Source of the DNA: Bicyclus anynana
Taxonomy: Eukaryota; Arthropoda; Insecta; Lepidoptera; Nymphalidae
DNA length: 64,000 bases
Assembly (NCBI RefSeq): GCF_947172395.1
Contig: NC_069090.1
Coordinates: 5,652,291-5,716,290 of the forward strand
Direction of reading: 5' to 3'
In this document: piece after piece, positions 36,387-46,030 of the stretch
How positions within the stretch are numbered: position 1 is the first letter of the stretch
Layout: each line of letters begins with the position of its first letter
Made by a program: the position numbers and the translations under genes
Notes under the pieces: model-generated
Databases searched by the model: none
What the model was told of the DNA's origin: nothing
The model's input: only the letters and a program-made list of their open reading frames with translations

Positions 36387-38334
36387 ATGCGTTACGTGGC
36401 CGCGTATTTATTAGCTGTGCTGGGTGGCAAGGCATCACCAGCAGCAGCAGACCTTGAAAAGATCCTGAGCTCAGTCGGTATTGAAGCCGACTCAGATAAA
36501 CTGAAGAAAGTCATTGATGAGCTGAAAGGAAAGTCTGTTGAAGACTTAATCGCGCAAGGTGAGTCTTATGTACTAAAGTTACCCTAAGAACATGGTATAG
36601 CATGCAACTAACATCCAGGCTGCTAATACATGAGGCGCATGGCTATGCATTGTACATAAACATATGTGAGCCAGATTATAATACCTGTGCACTAATATAC
36701 TACAACTTCAGAATAGAAGTTTGGTGCATACATTTTAGTGAGCTATTAATCATAAAATTGTGAACTTGTATTCGTATCATGTCTATGATACAGTCATTAT
36801 CAACCCATATTCGGCTCACTGCTGACCTCGAGTCACTTCTCATAATGACAGGTTAGGCCAATAATCCACCATGCTGGCCCAATGCGGATTGGCAGACTTC
36901 AGACACAAAGAGAAATAAGAAAATTCTCTGGTATGCAGGTTTCCTCACGATGTTTTCTTGCACAGTTTGAGACAAGTGATATTTGATTGCTTAAAATGCA
37001 CATAACTGAAAAGTTTAAGGTGCATCCCCCGGACTGGATTCAAACCAATGCCCTCTGGAATTGGAGGCAGAGGTCATATCCACTGAGCAATCACTGACTG
37101 ACCTATGAAAAACATGGTTTTAAATTGTTTTGATGTATACATAAACAACTGGTAAAAATAATCCTGAATTTGTATTGTAACTAGCAGTTTCACCTATGTG
37201 TTTCCCATTTGTCTAGAAATATGGGGATAAAATATAGCAAGCTCTTGGGGATATTGTAGCTTCCCAACAGTGAAAGAATTTTTTAATTGGTACAGTAATT
37301 TCAGAGTGTATTCAATGCAAACATATTTCATATATTAGTATAGATTACGTGCTATTTGTCTGTAAGAATTTAAGTATTTAAAATGTGCTCAGGTTGTAAG
37401 AAACTGTCGTCCATACCTGTTAAAATACATACTATGATGATATAACACAAACACACCATCTTTCGTCTGAAAAAAATGCTGTGAAACCTGTCACTGATGC
37501 TGAATTTGCATCATGTTCCTACATGCTATCTGTGGGCAAGTGTTTAATATGTGCAAATGCACAGGTCGTGAGAAGCTGTCGTCCATGCCTGCTGGTGGCG
37601 CCGCGCCCGCAGCCGCCGCCGCCGCACCTGCTGCAGCCGCAGCTGAGGAGAAGAAGGGTTAGTATTGTCATTTTTTAAGGTTTTGTACCTGAAGGATAAA
37701 ATTACCCTATTATTAACACTCCACTGACCACCTGTCCTCCACCAGGCTATGTCAAAAGAACTGAAAGGCAATTGAAATTTTCATTGCTGAAGTATTCTCT
37801 ATCTCTTGCTGCTATAACAACAAATACTAAAATCAGAATAAAATTACAGAAGCAATCAGCACACACACAATCACATACAGCAAATGGGATACTTTTTTTG
37901 CTGTTTTATAGATAATATTCTGAGCAAGTCTGACTCTCACTAGGTTGGTTATTTTCAACACATCAAAGTTTACCCCTTTTTAATATAGTAAAAGTATAAA
38001 TTACAATCAAGCTATTCAATATTGCACTAACTAATGTTAGTTGATTAAATACTATAAATATTTTGTATTGTATTAAAAGTAAGATGTATTATGGTTGTGT
38101 TTACTGATTTGCCGCACAATAAATTATCATGATGAACAATATTAACCATCTTTCGACTGAGAAACAATGCTGTAACATTCCTAGACTGAAGTAACCTTGT
38201 TAGACTATAATATTGTGCATTTATTTAAATTTCTCTGTTAATGTTTTATTAATCTCATTACAGAAGAGAAGGAGACCAAGAAAGAAGAGTCTGAGTCTGA
38301 CGATGAAGATATGGGCTTCGGTCTCTTTGACTAA
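36387..38334 (+). CDS. RpLP2: 60S acidic ribosomal protein P2, complete
   Basis: Coding exons are 36387-36558, 37565-37657 and 38264-38334: 172+93+71 = 336 nt, or 111 residues plus stop. The start MRYVAAYLLAVLGG is the usual P2 N-terminus. The helical dimerisation domain (residues 1-60) is followed by an Ala/Pro-rich hinge (AAPAAAAAAPAAAAAEEKK) and the acidic tail ending SDDEDMGFGLFD. That tail is the conserved stalk peptide that binds elongation factors and is targeted by ribosome-inactivating toxins. P1/P2 dimers bind P0 to form the lateral stalk of the 60S subunit. All introns are in matching phase 1. A donor at 38344 (CAAG|GTATGT) and an acceptor at 39316 indicate an extra intron in the 3' UTR. 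Length and sequence are normal for insect P2. Confidence 0.97.
36795..37110 (-). mobile_element. tRNA-derived SINE in RpLP2 intron 2, nearly full length
   Basis: It runs from CATATTCGGCTCACTGCTGA to the tRNA-like head in reverse (GGATTCAAACCAATGCCCTC, B box; TCCACTGAGCAA, A box). It is oriented opposite to the host gene. Confidence 0.75.
37185..37345 (-). mobile_element. Inverted Helitron-like fragment in RpLP2 intron 2
   Basis: It begins CTAGCAGTTTCACC (inverted hairpin/CTAG end), carries ATATGGGGATAAAATATAGC, and ends CATATATTAGTATAGA, the reverse of the TCTATACTAATAT start. Confidence 0.55.
37389..37426 (+). pseudogene. Decayed duplicate of the RpLP2 exon-3 start inside intron 2
   Basis: GCTCAG|GTTGTAAGAAACTG then TCGTCCATACCTG resembles the genuine acceptor and exon start at 37559 (GCACAG|GTCGTGAGAAGCTG, TCGTCCATGCCTG). 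Read in phase it gives GCKKLSSIPV and reaches a stop in the adjoining snoRNA-like sequence, so it would not make a working P2. It is probably a relic of local duplication. Confidence 0.55.
37430..37500 (+). ncRNA. Candidate C/D-box snoRNA in RpLP2 intron 2
   Basis: Box C ATGATGA is at 37434-37440, box D' CTGA at 37467-37470 and box D CTGA at 37494-37497. The sequence before D' (CACCATCTTTCG) is complementary to CGAAAGATGGTG, which I recall as a conserved stretch of eukaryotic 28S rRNA, so it would guide 2'-O-methylation there. It ends about 65 nt before the 3' splice site, the usual place for intron-hosted C/D snoRNAs. It is paralogous to 38129-38189. The terminal stem is weak. Confidence 0.7.
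38124..38195 (+). ncRNA. Candidate C/D-box snoRNA in RpLP2 intron 3
   Basis: Box C ATGATGA is at 38129-38135, D' CTGA at 38157-38160 and D CTGA at 38186-38189. It has the same D' guide core (CCATCTTTCG) as the intron-2 copy and shares CAATGCTGTAACA-type sequence after it. A short stem (TTAT before box C, GTAA after box D) can close it. It ends about 70 nt before the exon at 38264. Release from the spliced lariat is expected, giving one snoRNA per intron from a highly expressed host. Confidence 0.75.
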
Positions 38335-39316
38335 GTGTACCAAGGTATGTGTAAGTTCAGTTAGTATTCCTGTGTATTATTTTTGTCTCTATTCTATTCT
38401 TATTCTAAATTCATTCTGCTAAACCGATTTTGAAAATTCTTTTACCATTAGAAAGCCAATTATTTGTAAGTGTCATACATAGGCCATATTTTATACCCGT
38501 GTTCAAGAGAAGAGAAACTATGCATTGTGCTCGCTAGCGAATAATATAAGGTAGTCCATAGACTAGCAACTTCATTGCTTATTCATTTCCTATGAACTTA
38601 CATTGTCTAATGGAAAGGAATAAATAACTGACAATGCTTCAAGGAATCCAAAATTTATTTGCAGTCAAATGGCGAAATGGTTCATTTTTTAAACAGTACA
38701 AATGTTAGCACAATTTTTTTTTAATTTGCTCTGATCTTAGCTAGTGGTAGTCATAGGCTGTGGTTATTAGTAAATCTAGCAGTCTACCCTTCCCCATACT
38801 CTACCGCCAGACGATTTAATGTTTCTGTATAATGCTGTGTAGTGTGTGAATGAACTTTTCTTCTCTAACATGCAATGATAACTTTATTATAGATTGGTTA
38901 TGTCCCTACAAAATCACTGTAAAAAGTGATATAGGCTACATGCACAATTTTTGTCTAATTCCATTATTTATTTATGTATAAACAGTTTTTACACTTCCTG
39001 AACATGACTCGACATTGCAAACAATATTTAGGTATTATTTGTTTTGAAATAACATTTCTTGTTGACCACAACTAACATTGAGATGTGGAAATTTCCTCTT
39101 TTGAGCGCCTCATTTTTCATGTGCTAGCAGTAATCATTGCTTACACGTAAGACTTTCTTCTTAAAATGTATCTTTACTTACATCCGGTTAGATCATAGTA
39201 AAGGGGTAACTTAAAATTAAATATATCTTGTCTATCGCCAAGTTATATTATATCAATTCTCATTCAATGAATAACACAATAGTTTTAAATTCTAAAATAT
39301 GTATTATTTGTTACAG

Positions 39317-39550
39317 GTTGCGAAGCACGCGGTTTTTTATTCCATTTTTGGTTTAAGCGTAAATTGACTACTAGTATGTTTCTGTGAAATATACAATGTA
39401 ACTAATTTTTGTTTTTTATTTCATTTTTTTCGCTCTAGTATACACACAACTTGTCCTAAAACCTTGAACACAGTTTAAAAAGTGTTAATATATTATATAT
39501 GTACAGAGGAACAAACTTTAGGTAACAATAAACCTCTAGTTCAATTCCAA
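39317..39550 (+). other. RpLP2: RpLP2 3' UTR terminal exon and polyadenylation signal
   Basis: Acceptor TTGTTACAG at 39308-39316 is followed by non-coding sequence to AATAAA at 39527-39532. The cleavage site would be about 15-20 nt later. It is inferred from signals only. Confidence 0.6.
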
Positions 39551-40421
39551 TATTTAACTTAAAAAATCACTAATGCAAAGCAAAAATCACATAGGGATGT
39601 GCTACCTACTAATTAATTTCAAGGCGGTGTCAACCAAGCTCTCTTTCATTAACCGACTTCAAAAAGGAGGAGGTTCTCACTTCAGTCGGTATTTTTTTTG
39701 ATGTGCAATGCAGTTTGAAATATATTTTAATTGTAAAAATGTAATTTTTCAAGGTTTTCCTTGTAATCCTAAGCTAGTTTCTGTAATTATTGATAATTTT
39801 GAATAGTCTATTCTAGATAGCTTTTAAACTATTCATTTTAAAATTACAAAATAAATATAATTATACAAAATCCTAATGTAGTTCTAGTTATAACTAGTTC
39901 CTTCATTAGATTCAAGCTGAAGCTGGGTTCGAACCCAGGAACTCACCACCACAGTTGTTATTGCTGTTGTTGAAAACCACAGCAATAACAACTGTGCCAG
40001 AAGGGTCATATTGTAAAATATTATTTTTTAAATAAATATTTTTTTATTTAGATAAAGACGAAATCTATCATTACATTGATCTCGATCAGAGAGAGACCTA
40101 TTATTAATCTATGAGAATTAATATTGAAAATTGACAATGAGAGGCAGTCACACGACACAATATTGTTAACTAATTCAGAGTTTCCTTAAATTTCGCAGAA
40201 AAATGGATTTTTCTGGGTAAAAAACAGCATTTTGTTCATTAACCTCTTATCTTCATTAGCAGTACCTATAGGAAAACATGACAATACGGCTTATCATATT
40301 TTCCTTTATTGCTTTTTGTCAATAGCTCGCTTTTGCAATGTCAGAACGGTCTTAAAGTTTGGCGCATACTATGCCCCTTTTATGCTCCAGGTTATTTTAC
40401 TTTTCTTTGATCTTGGATTTT
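39551..40421. other. Spacer between RpLP2 and the Gr cluster
   Basis: ACCGACTTCAAAAAGGAGGAGG (39653) is a widespread lepidopteran repeat motif. A small inverted pair around 39955-39995 (CACAGTTGTTATTGCTGTTG / AACCACAGCAATAACAACTG) forms a hairpin. No gene is seen. Confidence 0.45.
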
Positions 40422-40478
40422 TTACTTTACATTAATTTGCACTAGGTAGACAGCACACGTAGAAACGACACTAAATAT
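40422..40478 (-). pseudogene. Orphan terminal exon of a gustatory receptor (collapsed copy 0)
   Basis: Acceptor TTATTTTCAG is followed by an open 18-codon end, IFSVVSTCAVYLVQINVK and stop, the family C-terminal signature (analogue of TYhhhhhQF). It is nearly identical to the terminal exons of genes A-C. No exon 8 or earlier exon lies between it and gene A. Instead the DNA just beyond (40530-40660) matches the far 5' flank of gene A (46470-46630). The body of this copy was probably lost by deletion between exon 9 and the 5' flank. It could also act as an alternative last exon of gene A, 918 bp downstream of A's own. Confidence 0.7.
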
Positions 40479-40949
40479 CTGAAAATAAGAAAAAAAAACA
40501 AATTATCGAACTTTCAGAAAAGTAGTCCAATCAAGACGACCCATCCCCTGGCAATATACAGCCAAATATTTAAAGTTAACCAATAAATAGCCGTTCTATG
40601 AAAACTTACGGGGTCTAGAGAAAACCAAAAAAAAGTTTGGGAGTCTCTGTAGACGACCAGTCGCCCATCGTATGGTATCGATTGACTAATAGGTACTTAG
40701 CATACCTACTTCGTGACTCAAACTTACAATATAGGTTAGTAGGTATACTTACTTTATATTTTTTATATCGGTACACTTTATCAATAACAAATCCCTATAT
40801 GAATAATAACTTATTGTGTTTTAATGGCTACATACATTTAATTTTAATTGTATATAATTTAAATAACATAGTAGGTACACAAAGTCGGTTACGTAGATCT
40901 AGAGATTACCTTTTTTCACCACTTTATGAGTTGAATATTAAAAATTCTT

Positions 40950-41190
40950 GAATTTTTAATATTCCCCGCCCATTGCCACTTCAGCTTCGCAACTCGTTGA
41001 GCTATGTCGGTGACTTTGGTTCTTCTGCGGATCTCCTCATTTCTGATTCGATCACGCAGAGATACTCCTAACACTGTGTGACTCTGAGCCTTCTTATGAG
41101 GCCCATAGTTAGCGACCAAGTCTCGGAACCATAGATCATCACTGGCAACACGCACTGTTCGAAGACTTTTGTCTTCAGGCACTGAGGAAT
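40950..41190 (-). mobile_element. RTE-type LINE C-terminal fragment
   Basis: The minus strand reads VSLRDRIRNEEIRRRTKVTD then IAQRVAKLKWQWAGNI, the conserved tail upstream of the RTE 3' end. It is truncated on both sides. A related piece lies at 50160-50300. Confidence 0.8.
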
Positions 41191-41395
41191 TTCGGACTTG
41201 ATTGTACTTGTGAGTATTTTAAGTAGGTTTTAATGTTAAAATAAAACTCTCATAACTACTAGGTACATTATTAAATATTTATTATAACACTAGTGCTTAT
41301 TTAAAGACGCAGCCATACGAAGTGGGTTAGAAGTGTACTCAAAGTGTGGCGCTATCTAATGTACCTACGTGTCTTCAATCTTGAGCTTTATAATT

Positions 41396-44300
41396 TTATG
41401 TTACATTAATCTGCACAAGGTAGACAGCACAAGTAGAAACGACACTGAAGATCTGAAAATTTAAAATGTTCACCAGTAAAGCTAACTACAATATTCCTAC
41501 ACACACAACTTCCAGCGTGATGCCCGGTCAACAAAAATACGGGCAGACAGAAAAATTAAAAAAATAGCAATTTTGGCTTCTGTATCGATTATACAGAATG
41601 TCCCGTAAATATCAATGTTTACTAAAATAACGCAATATATGTTAGCCGAAATTTTACGATTTTTAAGCTATATTGGTATTTCTAGAAAATATAGATAGAA
41701 AACATAATATTCAACCCCTTTCGGAACGAGAATAACAATTGTGGCGAAGTTTTTGAAAATAATGTACGAATCTAACATTTTTGGAATCCTTATTAAATGA
41801 ACATGTTTTAAGCTAGATGTACAACTTTGCCAATTAACAGTTTTTTTACAGAAAAAATCACCTACAGATAAACTCGTTAAACTTAAAAAAGTAATTAGTT
41901 TTGTTTTTTTTGGAAAAATCTTTGCAGTAGAAAAATTTAAACGTTCATTACTTGAAACCACTATTAACTAATAACTTATATATTTTTTAGTAGGCGTTGT
42001 CAGCTGACACCCTGCAGAATACCTATATCGTAATATTTACGGGACATCCTGTATCCCCTTCGACTTAGGTATATTTTTAATGTAGGACAGAATTTCATCT
42101 GTAACAATTTTATTAGAAGATATAGATTATAGATTCGGGATCTTGGACCATTTTGTGACAGTTCATCCGGAGAAGTAGGTACTGTCGCCATGGTCATTTG
42201 TGCCGCCAAGAAAAAAAATACTTGCTAGTTTCGGTCTGAAAGACATGGTTGTCAATGTAATCACAATCACAAGACTTGACAGTTATGTCGGAGGTTAATT
42301 TACAGAGTGAAGTACTAACCGTTTCTTACACGTTTCTTACATGTCCTGCGAAGTGTTGCTCTACCTAGAGACGACGGTTTTCCACTTACTCAAGAGGAAA
42401 ACATCAATTATTATACTATTAAAAAAACAAATTATTATACAAAGTAGGTACCTATGTGGAGTGTGTTAACTGTGTTTTATTTAGCCAGGAAGTTTTTTTG
42501 TAAAGGCTAATTATTCTTTTAAAAATAATATTGAATTTTTAATTACTGTTATAATGTTGGACCGCCGCATACTAAATATCCCTATCGGTACAAATAGCGG
42601 TGTGATCAGGATCAACTGTTTGAACATCAGCTCCAAATCTATCGAGATGCGTTCACCGACCGCGGTCAGGTGGTACATTACTTTGCTCAGGTTTACCCGT
42701 GTGTTCGCCGCCTGGGAAAATAAAAAAAATAGTATAGGTATTGTTTTATTCAATGACAAGATAAAGCCATGTCCCATTAGTGCATGAAGTATCGACTTTG
42801 ACCTGTAGCCATGTAGCACGTCGACTCTTTCTACAAACGCTAATGCTTCGAAAAGTAAAACAAATGGATAGGAATGACAGATCCGATCGATAACTTGATC
42901 ACGTGATCTGTTGATAACTAATGTAATTCCCATACGTTTTTGACAGATTCAATATCTTGATCACATAACCTGTTGATAACGAATGTCATTCCCATACGTT
43001 TTTTTAAAATTTTCGAAACATTTGCTATTGTAGAAAAAGGATCGAAGTGTCACATGGCTACAGGCCCTTAACCCTTGACTGCGATCTCATCCGGCGTTCA
43101 GTGACGATGCAGTCTAAAAACGTTAACTTATTAGTCTATTTAAGTTAACCTACCTCAGCGTCATAGTAAAATGACCCACTTACCTCTTTGAAAATTCGAT
43201 GGTACATCTCCATGAATAATATTATCTTAATGGGATTTAAGACACAAACGAAAAGTGCTAGATCATATGAAAACCAACTATATATATCTGAAACAAAGAA
43301 ATTAGTTTGTCATCATTATCAGTCTACTAAACGGTCCACTACTGGGCCAATACCAGGCCCCCCTTATATGTATAGAAAGATAGAAAATAAATCTATTAAT
43401 TTACTAGACTACTTATTATATATAAAACATGCGAAAATATAAATGGAATGACAATAGCGGTAATTTTACAGGATTGTGTAAATTGGTTAATTTACATTAG
43501 TCTATAATGTCCCTCGGATACATCTTCTATAACTAACCTCTTGGACGTAATGTTGCCATATAGAAGTAATAACTTTGTATGATTATGTAATAAGTAATAT
43601 CCACAAGACACAGAAACATAATTAAACCGTCTTCCTTATTCAATTTGAAAACTATGTCATTTATTGAAACATAGGCTTTCATAAGGGTTCGTATATGTCT
43701 TCCTTCCTTTGGTTGGGGTGGTCCTATAAGAAATAACAATTAAATACTAGGTTATATGTTACAAGTAGTAAGTATAAAAAAAAATTATAAGCTAGGTGAT
43801 TAGAGTGGAAAAACAATTTTGATAACAAACGAACATCAAGTGAACTAAAATTATTAATAGATATTATCATCATAAGCTTATTTTAACGACCCACTACAGT
43901 GCAATGAAACATAAATGGAGCTTAGACCCACTACGCTGCTTCAATGATGATAGGCGGGCAAACGTTACTGACAATTTTATGATCACTTCTAGGTGACAAT
44001 AACTGGGACCGACTCCCCGAGGTACGGGGGCGTACCAACATTAAAAACCGATATCCGGGCTAAGAATTTGCACTGAAAGTTTCTAGGAAGAAAGAAAAAT
44101 TCAGTATTTCATAACCAAATCTAGGAGCCAACCCAGAATCTAGTCATCCGAAACAACATCAGCAGATTAATTAACTATCTTTGATGTTTGCTAGTTGATA
44201 TTACGAAATTGATATTCTATGTAAGTAATAAATGTCGACCGGTGCCTGGTGGATATCTTATGTAGGTAGATGAAAATTTTTCAATTGATTTGATAATAAA

Positions 44301-45674
44301 AACCAAAATAGTAAATAGGCCCGCATATAACCACTGGACCACCGTGCAAGTTATAGGTAGGCTAAAAATTTTACCAGTTATATGCAACATCGCTGCCAGT
44401 TCCTGGTTCACTAATTCGAAAGTTACGAAAACCTTTTGAGCCAAATATATCATCTGTAGTTCTATAAAAAACTTCATTATATATGTGAACTGATGTATGT
44501 AGAAGAAAGTTGGTGAGTACGCTAGAAATTTAATTTAATTAGTTAAAATATAAAAATCCATGAAATATATTGGCCATTTACAGAAAAGTGCTTACCAAAT
44601 ATTTTCATTAAGAGGCAGTACCCAAAAGCTGCATATATTACTAGCGGAAAATATATTATGATTAAACAAAGCATCAATGATGTTTTACGTGTTCCAGTAG
44701 ATTTGGAGGGCATGATACAAGTCAAAAATATATTTGTTTCCACCTGAAAATAATTTAATTTAACTATGGAGGAAGTTCAGGGTAAGGGCAAAAATAACTA
44801 GATTTTTTTTCGTATTCTTTACAAGTTAGCCCTTGACTACAATTTCACCAGATGGTAGCAATCTAAGATGATAGCGAACTAACTTGTTAGGAGGAGGATG
44901 AGGAATAATAAGCAAAAAGTTAAATTTGCTCCTTGCGTATCGTATGTTTTTACTATTGACGGAGAGGAATTCGTGTCGAGCGACGCGAGACTTAACCTGT
45001 ATTTGATTTTTAAAACAATGGTTTTACCTTTTCTAATACAGTCATACACTCGATCATAGTTTTCATTCTACGGGCCCCTCTGTACGATCCAATGAAAGCA
45101 ACAGCGGAGGCCATAATAGCACCTTGTGCCAACCAAAACTGAGTCCCTCGTAAGTCCAATCCTATATTATTAGGATTTTTTAGAAAATCAATCAAAAGTC
45201 CGATGACTCCAGTACAGTCTGTAATATAAACAGATTATATTTGCTACTTAAGTCAATCGGTTAACGAAGATTTTGTGCTTCATAAAATAATATAAGCCTC
45301 AATATTTTTTTTGCTAATAGAAGTCATGCCTTATTTGCCAGGACCAATTATACCTTATCCCCTTGACTTTGCTAGGATTAATTATGACTGTTGCGCAACG
45401 AGCAGCATTCGATCCCAAGGACTCTCAGATTAAAGTCCGATCCCATAACCATGAGGCTTTGATCAACAGAAACTCATAAAAATAGAACAGAAAGACGCCG
45501 GAATAACCCACTTATCACAGCCATAAGAACTCGACTATAAATGCTGTAGCTCCGCGACACCGTAGCGCTGTAGCCGTTATAGTTCTTCGCAAGCTGTAGC
45601 GGCGCTACGCCAGCGATGCGCGAAGCGCGCAAGAACATCGCCCACCACCCGCTGACCACGTAGCTCATGGTCAT
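41396..45674 (-). CDS. Gustatory receptor A (tandem cluster, intact)
   Basis: Eight coding exons: 45674-45512, 45218-45028, 44743-44596, 44521-44375, 43723-43538, 43287-43184, 42711-42547 and 41452-41396. All phases agree and give 386 residues, normal for an insect Gr. The protein is a seven-pass ligand-gated channel subunit of taste neurons. The N-terminus MTMSYVVSGWW is followed by the Gr-like FLRASRIAGVAPLQL. Hydrophobic segments follow in exons 3, 4, 6 and 7. Exon 8 carries KVMYHLTAVGERISIDLEL and the pre-TM7 loop GIFSMRRSNIIT, and the last exon carries the TM7 signature STCAVYLVQI. The exon-2 acceptor is at 45698, so the start could be further upstream, but the conserved upstream block is not frame-consistent. 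The exon-2 donor GTGGGT is weaker than in B and C. The ligand is unknown. Confidence 0.88.
41588..42054. mobile_element. DNA-transposon derivative (MITE) in the last intron of Gr A
   Basis: The ends TATACAGAATGTCCCGTAAA (41589) and ATATTTACGGGACATCCTGT (42033) are inverted repeats. A related copy with one clear end (ACAGGGTGTCCCGTAAATAT) lies at 49424-49680 in an intron of Gr B. No transposase remains. Confidence 0.65.
42806..43070. mobile_element. Foldback MITE in Gr A intron, with internal duplication
   Basis: CTGTAGCCATGTAGCACGTC mirrors GAAGTGTCACATGGCTACAG. Inside, the block GATCACGTGATCTGTTGATA...CCCATACG is repeated (GATCACATAACCTGTTGATA...CCCATACG). It is the same family as 55471-55662. 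Confidence 0.7.
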
Positions 45675-45920
45675 AACCATAAGAACAATCCTTGTCCCTG
45701 TAAAATATTGCCTTTGATAGTATGTTATAATCAAATAACATATTTTAATTACTAATTCTCCAGAAGTTATTATTTAGATGATTTATAAACAAAGTTTCAA
45801 GTTAAACAAAACTATTAGAAATTTTTTACAGAAAATACGACTGACATTATGTTAGGTACGTACCTATATAAAAAAAATCGTGTAATGTTATATAATGTAT
45901 TTGTATTTAAAAAAAATAAC

Positions 45921-46030
45921 AATACCTTCGAGTGTTGTCCAGTCAATTTTTCATGCACAAATACTCACCAAATACTTAAATAAATATTCTCCCTATGCTG
46001 GAGGTTTAATGCATTTATAATTATACCGAA
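45921..46030 (-). promoter_or_regulatory. Conserved 5' block of Gr A
   Basis: Read on the minus strand, TATAAATGCATTAA is followed by ATTTGGTGAGTATTTGTGC, ATGAAAAATTGACTGGACAA and CACTCGAAG|GTATTG. The block is kept at the same relative position in genes B (53933) and C (62802). It probably contains the promoter (TATA-like) and a short 5' untranslated exon with a donor. The ATG here is unlikely to be the translation start: it runs into TGA in A, and the three copies leave different phases. Confidence 0.5.

Noticed and set aside
41668..41961. 97-codon minus-strand open frame in the last intron of Gr A
   Set aside because: It lies wholly inside a MITE with GTCCCGTAAATAT inverted ends and has no family resemblance.
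42511..42933. 140-codon open frame extending Gr A exon 8 upstream
   Set aside because: The part above 42711 is intron and foldback MITE; the acceptor at 42712 and homology to B and C end the exon there.
45925..45954. Nonsense mutation at codon 4 of Gr A in the upstream block
   Set aside because: The block is not frame-compatible with the next exon in any copy, so it is probably untranslated and the TGA is not evidence that A is broken.
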